A stretch of DNA of 64,000 bases. Source: Enterobacteriaceae bacterium RIT691. Lineage in GTDB: Bacteria; Pseudomonadota; Gammaproteobacteria; Enterobacterales; Enterobacteriaceae. Position numbers and translations under genes: made by a program. The stretch spans positions 1 to 64,000 of the forward strand of contig WJYM01000007.1 in assembly GCA_009668205.1 (NCBI GenBank), written 5' to 3'. Shown here one piece after another: positions 58,180 through 64,000 of the stretch; position 1 is the stretch's first letter, and every line of letters starts with the position of its first letter. Under the pieces are notes generated by a model, which was not told the origin of the DNA, ran no database searches, and saw only the letters and a program-made list of their open reading frames with translations.

Positions 58180-58524
58180 ATGACAATCGTCCGCATTGAT
58201 GCTGAAGCCCGCTGGTCTGATGTGGTAATTCATAACCAGACAATCTATTACACCGGTGTGCCGGCAAACCTCGACGCCGATGCCTTTGAGCAGACCGCCA
58301 ATACGCTGGCGCAGATTGACGCCATTCTGGAAAAACAGGGCAGCGATAAATCCCGCATTCTTGATGCGACCATTTTCCTTGCTGATAAAGCCGATTTTGC
58401 GGCAATGAATAAGGCGTGGGATGCGTGGGTTGTCGCCGGGCATGCCCCGGTGCGCTGCACCGTACAGGCCGGATTGATGAAGCCGCAGTATAAAGTTGAG
58501 ATTAAAATCATCGCGGCGGTATAA
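58180..58524 (+). CDS. yoaB: RidA-family protein YoaB
   Basis: A 114-residue homotrimer-forming protein of the RidA/YjgF family, which includes enamine/imine deaminases. The conserved Arg lies in HAPVRCTVQAGLM and the N-terminal RWSDVVIHNQTIYYTG matches E. coli YoaB. The start is the ATG at 58180, with GAGGAAACTGAG upstream; the open frame goes 17 codons further without support. It is divergent from yoaA. Confidence 0.93.
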   Translation: MTIVRIDAEARWSDVVIHNQTIYYTGVPANLDADAFEQTANTLAQIDAILEKQGSDKSRILDATIFLADKADFAAMNKAWDAWVVAGHAPVRCTVQAGLMKPQYKVEIKIIAAV

Positions 58525-58559
58525 ACAGCAAACCTTTTGCCCGGCAAAAGGTTTTAGTG

Positions 58560-58820
58560 TCTGCTCCCTCTCCCCGTGGGAGAGGGCTGGGGTGAGGGCA
58601 TCAGGCCACTCAAGGTAAAAGCAAAACGGCAACCTCGGTTGCCGTTTTTAGTGTCTGCCCCCTCTCCCCGTGGGAGAGGGCTGGGGTGAGGGCATCAGGC
58701 CGCACCACACTTTCCCCTCACCCTAACCCTCTCCCCAAAGGGGCGAGGGAACCGTAAGGTGCGGGTTTTGATTTTCTCCCTCTCCCCGTGGGAGAGGGTC
58801 GGGGTGAGGGCATCAGGCCG
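58560..58820. repeat. REP-like extragenic repeat array
   Basis: Three direct copies of an element with CTCTCCCCGTGGGAGAGGG, then a short CTGGGGTGAGGGCATCAGGCC tail split across positions 58564-58607, 58658-58701 and 58776-58819. An inverted, degenerate copy lies at 58711-58752. The first two copies also share the flank TAGTGTCTGC. A hairpin terminator (ACGGCAACC with GGTTGCCGT, then T-run, 58625-58650) lies between copies one and two. The array fills most of the 325-base gap between yoaB and yoaH; no gene is seen in it. Confidence 0.85.
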
Positions 58821-58849
58821 CACAGCTCGTCAGCAAAGGCAGAAGAGAA

Positions 58850-59041
58850 TTACTCTTCTTCGTCTTCGTCCTCATCTTCAAAACGCGCGACGATCATTTC
58901 GCCATTGTGATTTTCACGCAACTCACGCGCCACCAGCTGGATCGCTTCCCCGCTGCTCATCCCCTGGGTCATCAGCTCCTGGATACGCTCGACCGCTTTC
59001 TGCTGCTGGTCGTGACTCAGTGAAGGTAATCCTGCAAACAT
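58850..59041 (-). CDS. yoaH: UPF0181 family protein YoaH
   Basis: A 63-residue protein nearly identical to E. coli YoaH ([34 protein letters not shown]), with a longer acidic tail (EDEDEDEEE). The family's function is unknown. It is divergent from pabB. Confidence 0.93.
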   Translation of the reverse strand: MFAGLPSLSHDQQQKAVERIQELMTQGMSSGEAIQLVARELRENHNGEMIVARFEDEDEDEEE

Positions 59042-59118
59042 GGTGAACTCCTGCTACATTGTGGGCGCTTATTATTTCATGCCGCCTGCCCATTAGCCAG
59101 CAGGGGGTATCAAAGGAA

Positions 59119-60483
59119 ATGAGGTCGATGTTGTCCCCTGCTGTGATTACTCTGCCGTGGCGTGCCGACGCCGCCGAACACTACTTTGCCCCGCTTTCCG
59201 CCCGCCCTTGGGCGATGCTGCTCCACTCCGGTTTTGCCGAACATGCGCATAATCGTTTTGACATCCTGGTGGCCGACCCGCTGATTACGCTACAAACGCG
59301 GGGTGAATCAACGCAGATCTGCGGTATCGACGGGGAATACAGCGCGTTGGGCGATCCGCTTTCCCTGCTGCAACAGGCACTCGACACGTGCGATTTAGCC
59401 GTGGCCTCCCACCCGGACTTGCCTTTTCAGGGCGGTGCGCTGGGGCTGTTTGGCTACGATTTAGGCCGTCGCTTTGAAACCTTGCCTGAACGGGCTGAAG
59501 CCGACATTGCGGTGCCCGATATGGCGGTGGGCATCTATCGTTGGGCGCTGATCGTTGACCATCAGCTTCAGAAAGTGTCGCTGTTAAGCCACGACAGTCC
59601 GAAGGAACGCCTGGCATGGCTTGAGGCGCAACGGACGCCGCCAATGGAATCCTTCGCCCTGACCTCTCCATGGCGTTCAAACATGAGCCGCGAAACCTAC
59701 GGCGAGAAGTTTCGCCAGGTACAGGCGTATCTGCAAAGCGGCGACTGTTATCAGGTGAATCTGGCCCAGCGCTTTCAGGCAGGCTACTGCGGCGATGAGT
59801 GGCTGGCATTTTGCCAGCTGAATCGCATTAATCGGGCGCCGTTTAGCGCGTTTATTCGTTTGAGCGAAAGTGCGATCCTGAGCCTGTCGCCGGAACGCTT
59901 CATCCAGCTTCAGCGCCAACACATTCAGACCCGCCCGATTAAAGGGACACTGCCAAGGTTAAGCGATCGCGAAGCCGATGCTGTGCAGGCTGAAAAATTA
60001 CGCACGTCCCCCAAAGATCGTGCTGAAAACCTGATGATCGTCGACCTGATGCGCAATGACATTGGCCGCGTTGCCGTCCCCGGCAGCGTTCGCGTGCCTG
60101 AGCTGTTCGTGGTGGAGCCTTTTCCCGCCGTGCATCATCTGGTGAGTACCATTACCGCTGAACTGCCGACCACGCTTAATGCAAGCGATCTCCTGCGGGC
60201 CGCGTTCCCTGGTGGTTCGATTACCGGAGCACCGAAAGTCCGGGCGATGGAAATCATTGATGAGCTGGAGCCTCACCGCCGAAATGCATGGTGTGGCAGC
60301 ATTGGTTACCTGAGCTTCTGTGGCACCATGGATACCAGCATCACTATCCGCACCCTGACGGCCGCTGACGGCCAACTTTATTGTTCAGCGGGCGGTGGCA
60401 TTGTTGCCGACAGTGACGAACAAGCGGAATATCAGGAAACCTTTGATAAAGTTAATCGTATTCTTCAGCAACTGGAGCGTTAA
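59119..60483 (+). CDS. pabB: Aminodeoxychorismate synthase component I, PabB
   Basis: A 454-residue chorismate-using enzyme that, with PabA, makes 4-amino-4-deoxychorismate for folate. The chorismate-binding core is present: QTRPIKGTLPR, DRAENLMIVDLMRNDIGRV and FPGGSITGAPKVRAMEIIDELEP. PIKGT provides the nucleophilic Lys. I start at the ATG at 59119, aligned with E. coli; AGGA lies very close, and the ATG at 59128 is an alternative with GAGG just upstream. Confidence 0.95.
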   Translation: MRSMLSPAVITLPWRADAAEHYFAPLSARPWAMLLHSGFAEHAHNRFDILVADPLITLQTRGESTQICGIDGEYSALGDPLSLLQQALDTCDLAVASHPDLPFQGGALGLFGYDLGRRFETLPERAEADIAVPDMAVGIYRWALIVDHQLQKVSLLSHDSPKERLAWLEAQRTPPMESFALTSPWRSNMSRETYGEKFRQVQAYLQSGDCYQVNLAQRFQAGYCGDEWLAFCQLNRINRAPFSAFIRLSESAILSLSPERFIQLQRQHIQTRPIKGTLPRLSDREADAVQAEKLRTSPKDRAENLMIVDLMRNDIGRVAVPGSVRVPELFVVEPFPAVHHLVSTITAELPTTLNASDLLRAAFPGGSITGAPKVRAMEIIDELEPHRRNAWCGSIGYLSFCGTMDTSITIRTLTAADGQLYCSAGGGIVADSDEQAEYQETFDKVNRILQQLER

Positions 60484-60486
60484 TCC

Positions 60487-61065
60487 ATGCCGCACCCGGA
60501 TATCAAGCTTGACGATTTTATCTCCCGATTTCAGCTCCTGCGCCCGCAGCCCAAGCGCACAGCACTGAATCAGAGAAAAGCGGCGGTGCTTATTCCGATT
60601 GTTCGCCGTGAAGAGCCAGGATTGTTGCTGACGAAACGCGCCGCGCAGCTGCGCAAACACGCCGGACAGGTTGCCTTTCCCGGTGGCGCAGTTGATAGCT
60701 CCGATGCGTCGTTGATTGCCGCCGCGCTGCGTGAAGCCGAAGAAGAAGTTGCCATTCCCCCCTCATCGGTGGAAATTCTGGGCGTATTGCCCCCGGTTGA
60801 CAGCGTGACCGGGTTTCAGGTGACGCCCGTGGTCGGGATTATCCCGGCGAATTTGCACTATCACGCCAGCGTAGACGAAGTGGCTGCAGTCTTTGAAATG
60901 CCGCTGGCAGAGGCCCTGCGTCTTGGGCGCTATCACCCGCTTGATATCCATCGCCGGGGCAATTCGCACCGTGTATGGCTCTCCTGGTATGAGCATTATT
61001 TTGTCTGGGGAATGACCGCAGGCATTATTCGTGAACTGGCCTTACAAATCGGCGTTAAGCCTTAG
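60487..61065 (+). CDS. nudL: Nudix hydrolase NudL (CoA pyrophosphatase)
   Basis: A 192-residue Nudix enzyme. The box [23 protein letters not shown] holds the metal-binding Glu residues, and the upstream [21 protein letters not shown] is the UPF0035/CoA-pyrophosphatase signature. It is predicted to split CoA and its esters. It follows pabB by three bases, so the two are co-transcribed. Confidence 0.93.
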   Translation: MPHPDIKLDDFISRFQLLRPQPKRTALNQRKAAVLIPIVRREEPGLLLTKRAAQLRKHAGQVAFPGGAVDSSDASLIAAALREAEEEVAIPPSSVEILGVLPPVDSVTGFQVTPVVGIIPANLHYHASVDEVAAVFEMPLAEALRLGRYHPLDIHRRGNSHRVWLSWYEHYFVWGMTAGIIRELALQIGVKP

Positions 61066-61085
61066 CTATACTGTGGATTAAGGGT

Positions 61086-61132
61086 TAATGCTTCCCACCT
61101 CGCGTTATTAGTAAAATCGAGGTGAAGCATTA
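61086..61132. promoter_or_regulatory. Stem-loop in the sdaA leader
   Basis: TAATGCTTC-CC-ACCTCG pairs with CGAGGTGAAGCATTA, a 15-bp stem with a two-base bulge and a 15-base loop, about 110 bases upstream of sdaA. No T-run follows. It may be a leader structure, or the end of the pabB-nudL transcript with an unusual terminator. Confidence 0.45.
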
Positions 61133-61240
61133 GTTTAATTCATGTGAATAGTTAAGCTGCGTTACCGGTTCCCTCTTACACTATGCGCAGTTATTACATC
61201 GTTATCGGAGCTTTCCGGTAACCCTGTCAGGAGTGTTAAA

Positions 61241-62605
61241 GTGATTAGTATATTCGACATGTTCAAGGTAGGGATTGGTCCCTCCTCTTCCCACACCGTT
61301 GGCCCGATGAAGGCCGGGAAACAGTTCGTCGATGACCTGGTCGAAAAGGGAATGATCGATGACGTTACCCGCGTGGCGGTTGACGTTTATGGTTCACTGT
61401 CATTGACCGGTAAGGGCCACCATACCGATATCGCCATTATTATGGGTCTGGCAGGCAACATGCCGGATACTGTTGATATTGACGCCATACCGGCGTTTAT
61501 TCGCGACGTAGAAACCCGCGGTCGTCTGCTGTTGGCTCGCGGTCGCCGTGAAGTCGATTTCCCGCAGGACGACGGCATGCGTTTCCGTAGCGACAACCTT
61601 TCCCTGCACGAAAACGGCATGTCAATTCATGCGTTCGCGGGTGAAAAAGTCATTTACAGCAAAACCTATTACTCCATCGGCGGCGGCTTCATCGTCGACG
61701 AAGAACATTTTGGTAAAGATGTCAGCGGCGATGTGAGCGTGCCTTACCCGTTCAAGTCCGCGAAAGAGATGCTCGATTACTGTAAAGAAACCGGCCTGTC
61801 GCTTTCCGGCATGGTCATGCAGAACGAACTGGCGCTGCACAGTAAAAAAGAGATTGAAGACTATTTCGCCAACGTCTGGCAGACCATGCAGGCCTGTATC
61901 GATCGTGGCATGAACACCGAAGGCGTACTCCCTGGCCCACTGCGTGTTCCTCGCCGTGCGGCCGCGCTGCGTCGGATGCTGGTCAGCCAGGACAAAACCA
62001 ACAGCGACCCGATGACCGTGGTTGACTGGGTGAATATGTTCGCGCTGGCGGTGAACGAAGAGAACGCCGCCGGTGGCCGCGTCGTCACTGCGCCGACCAA
62101 CGGTGCCTGCGGCATTGTGCCTGCTGTGTTGGCCTACTATGACCACTTTATTGAATCTGTCAGCCCGGAAAGCTATATCCGCTACTTCCTGGCCTCCGGC
62201 GCAATCGGTGCTCTGTATAAGATGAACGCCTCCATTTCCGGTGCTGAAGTCGGCTGTCAGGGTGAAGTGGGTGTCGCCTGTTCTATGGCGGCTGCGGGCC
62301 TGGCGGAACTGCTGGGTGCAAGCCCGGAACAGGTTTGCGTAGCGGCTGAAATCGGGATGGAGCACAATCTGGGTCTGACCTGTGACCCCGTCGCCGGGCA
62401 AGTTCAGGTGCCGTGCATCGAGCGAAATGCCATTGCGTCAGTCAAAGCCATTAACGCCGCGCGTATGGCAATGCGCCGTACCAGCGAGCCTCGCGTCTCA
62501 CTGGATAAAGTCATTGAGACCATGTACGAAACAGGCAAAGACATGAACGCCAAATACCGTGAAACCTCGCGGGGCGGCCTGGCCATCAAAGTACAATGTG
62601 ATTAA
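61241..62605 (+). CDS. sdaA: L-serine dehydratase SdaA
   Basis: A 454-residue iron-sulfur enzyme that deaminates L-serine to pyruvate. The ACT-like N-terminal domain opens with SIFDMFKVGIGPSSSHTVGP; the cluster Cys residues are in EVGCQGEVGVACS and TCDPVAGQVQVPC. The start is GTG at 61241, as in E. coli, with AGGAG upstream. It matches SdaA rather than SdaB along its length, and pdeD follows as in E. coli. Confidence 0.96.
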   Translation: MISIFDMFKVGIGPSSSHTVGPMKAGKQFVDDLVEKGMIDDVTRVAVDVYGSLSLTGKGHHTDIAIIMGLAGNMPDTVDIDAIPAFIRDVETRGRLLLARGRREVDFPQDDGMRFRSDNLSLHENGMSIHAFAGEKVIYSKTYYSIGGGFIVDEEHFGKDVSGDVSVPYPFKSAKEMLDYCKETGLSLSGMVMQNELALHSKKEIEDYFANVWQTMQACIDRGMNTEGVLPGPLRVPRRAAALRRMLVSQDKTNSDPMTVVDWVNMFALAVNEENAAGGRVVTAPTNGACGIVPAVLAYYDHFIESVSPESYIRYFLASGAIGALYKMNASISGAEVGCQGEVGVACSMAAAGLAELLGASPEQVCVAAEIGMEHNLGLTCDPVAGQVQVPCIERNAIASVKAINAARMAMRRTSEPRVSLDKVIETMYETGKDMNAKYRETSRGGLAIKVQCD

Positions 62606-62610
62606 TCCTC

Positions 62611-62642
62611 TCGCCCATCTCCCACAGATGGGCGATTTTTTT
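62611..62642 (+). terminator. Terminator of sdaA
   Basis: CGCCCATCT pairs with AGATGGGCG around a CCCAC loop and is followed by A and seven T residues. Confidence 0.88.
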
Positions 62643-62733
62643 AACGTTCCTCCCTTTTTTTATCTGTGGGGCGCTACACTTGCTCTGTTAACGTCAATTA
62701 ATTCCCTGGCGCACTCCGGAGTGAACGCCTGCC

Positions 62734-64000
62734 ATGCAAACAGCTCAAAGCCTGATGATGGGATATCGCCGCAAGCGGATTATTGTCTGCCTGCTGGTTG
62801 CGCTGTTGACGCTTTTGCTCACCTTCGGTCTGCGATTTATTTCGCAGCGCAGCTTAAATCAGCAGCATATTGATGCCTACACCCGTCATGCCGTTGAGAG
62901 TCTCGACAAGATCCTGATCCCCGTTGCCGGGAAACGTCACGAACTGACCACCTTTGTCGGTCAACCCTGCGAAAATGTGCATTTATCGATGCGAAAACTG
63001 GCGGCCTCTCTGCAAACGCTGCGCTCTATCGCGCTGGTCAAATCCGGGGTGATTTATTGCTCCAGCGTCTTTGGCGACAGAAATCTGGTCCTGAGCCAAA
63101 GACAATCGGGCCTGCCGAGTGCTACCCCTAAACTGCTGCTGTCTGTCGACCAGTCGCTGGTGAAAGGCTCCCCCATTTTGATTCAATGGTATCCGGCCTC
63201 GCAGGACGGTGAAGACGGCGTGGTGTTGAGCGTCAATATCCATCTGCTGACGACGCTATTGCTTGAACCCCAGCGGCCGATGATCACCCGGGTGATCGTC
63301 TCCGTCGGCCGCCAGTACTACAGTGATGCGCAAGGGATTAGCGATCAGTTACTGCTGGCCGATAACGAAGAAGTGGTCACCCGCGCGTCCGATCTTTTTC
63401 CTTTCGGTATCAGTGTGATTACGCCAGGTGCGACGGCCCTGGCTTTAAACGATTTGCCCACTCAGGCACCGCTGGCGATTGTGTTGAGCGTTCTGCTTGC
63501 CATTATTTCCTGGATTGCCACCGCAGGCAGAGTGAGTTTTACCCGCGAGATAGTGTTAGGCATGGCCAGACGTGAATTTGAGCTGTACTGCCAGCCGCAG
63601 TTGGATACGCGCACCCAGCAGTGCAACGGCGTTGAAATTCTGCTGCGCTGGAACAACCCTCGCCTTGGCTGGATCGCCCCGGATGTCTTTATCCCCGTTG
63701 CTGAACGCGAGAATCTGATTGCGCCCCTCACCCGTTATGTCATTACTGAGACCGTACGCCAGCTGGGCTATTTCCCGGCAACGCCCCATTTTCATATCGG
63801 GATAAACGTCGCTTCCAGCCATTTTCTGCAGGGCGCGCTGCTGCGCGATGTGAATCAGTACTGGTTTAACGCCCGCCCTCAGCAGCAGCTGGTGCTGGAG
63901 CTTACCGAGCGTGACAACCTGAAGGGCGTGGATTATCGGCTGGTTCGTGAGCTGCACCGCAAAGGGATCCTGCTGGCAATCGACGATTTTGGCACCGGCA
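62734..64000 (+). CDS. pdeD: c-di-GMP phosphodiesterase PdeD (YoaD), truncated by window end
   Basis: The 422 codons present show a CSS-motif sensor and the start of an EAL domain. An N-terminal helix (IIVCLLVALLTLLLTFGLRF) and a second one near 250 bracket a periplasmic domain with the conserved IYCSS, whose Cys is controlled by the DsbA/DsbB redox system in related proteins. The EAL domain reads GVEILLRW instead of EAL, then LTERDN and IDDFGTG, all acceptable for an active phosphodiesterase. It begins MQTAQ, aligned with E. coli YoaD. The stop lies outside. Confidence 0.92.
   Translation, partial: MQTAQSLMMGYRRKRIIVCLLVALLTLLLTFGLRFISQRSLNQQHIDAYTRHAVESLDKILIPVAGKRHELTTFVGQPCENVHLSMRKLAASLQTLRSIALVKSGVIYCSSVFGDRNLVLSQRQSGLPSATPKLLLSVDQSLVKGSPILIQWYPASQDGEDGVVLSVNIHLLTTLLLEPQRPMITRVIVSVGRQYYSDAQGISDQLLLADNEEVVTRASDLFPFGISVITPGATALALNDLPTQAPLAIVLSVLLAIISWIATAGRVSFTREIVLGMARREFELYCQPQLDTRTQQCNGVEILLRWNNPRLGWIAPDVFIPVAERENLIAPLTRYVITETVRQLGYFPATPHFHIGINVASSHFLQGALLRDVNQYWFNARPQQQLVLELTERDNLKGVDYRLVRELHRKGILLAIDDFGTG

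Noticed and set aside
58560-58820. CRISPR array
   Set aside because: The repeats are palindromic REP-like units with irregular spacing and an inverted copy; there are only three direct copies and no cas genes.

Overview
The window is chromosomal DNA from an enterobacterium of the Enterobacter/Lelliottia/Leclercia type. Positions 34.1-64.0 kb carry the enteric backbone order ymgE-ycgR-emtA-ldcA-cvrA-dadX-dadA-ycgB-fadR-nhaB-dsbB-ycgN-ycgM-ycgL-minCDE-rnd-fadD-yeaY-tsaB-yoaA-yoaB-yoaH-pabB-nudL-sdaA-pdeD, with proteins close to those of E. coli. Species level cannot be fixed by reading. I recognised no tRNA, rRNA, insertion sequence or CRISPR array.

Positions 1-2.75 kb are AT-rich and look like the edge of an accessory island. 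They hold the start of an AAA/ABC-type ATPase, an unrecognised protein with a CoiA-like zinc cassette, a small unknown gene and two coding remnants. Positions 2.75-6.9 kb hold two small lipoproteins, an SH3-like lipoprotein, a secreted protein and a membrane-anchored protein-kinase homologue that has lost its catalytic residues.

Positions 6.9-19.9 kb are the most interesting part. A divergent cluster has a six-gene leftward operon (polar amino-acid ABC transporter, a histidine-ammonia-lyase homologue without the Ala-Ser-Gly triad that forms the MIO cofactor, and an NCS1 permease) facing hutD-hutU. HutC-type operators lie at both promoters, but hutI, hutG and hutC are absent. Past dbpA lies a DUF917 (S-methyl-thiohydantoin desulfurase family) gene with an OPT transporter and an IclR regulator. 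Together these fit ergothioneine catabolism: uptake, MIO-free trimethylamine elimination, thiourocanate hydration and thiohydantoin desulfuration. This is an inference, not a demonstrated pathway.

Positions 20.9-26.3 kb carry an MHS transporter, an IclR regulator and an SDR / FAH hydrolase / mandelate-racemase-type dehydratase operon, as in non-phosphorylative deoxy-sugar-acid degradation. A roughly 31-bp motif is shared by the transporter and operon promoters. Positions 26.4-30.0 kb hold a PhnC-D-E-E phosphonate-type ABC transporter with a good Pho box. A secreted PLD-family nuclease, a GPH sugar symporter and periplasmic trehalase follow.

The backbone after 34 kb is conserved except for a two-gene insert between cvrA and dadX (39.1-40.5 kb): a CmoA-like methyltransferase that keeps the Arg used to bind carboxy-SAM, translationally coupled to an integral-membrane ICMT/PEMT-type methyltransferase. 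Recognisable regulatory sites include a FliA promoter for ycgR, a FadR site for fadD, a CRP site for dadAX, a sigma-E-like promoter for yeaY and a REP-like array between yoaB and yoaH.
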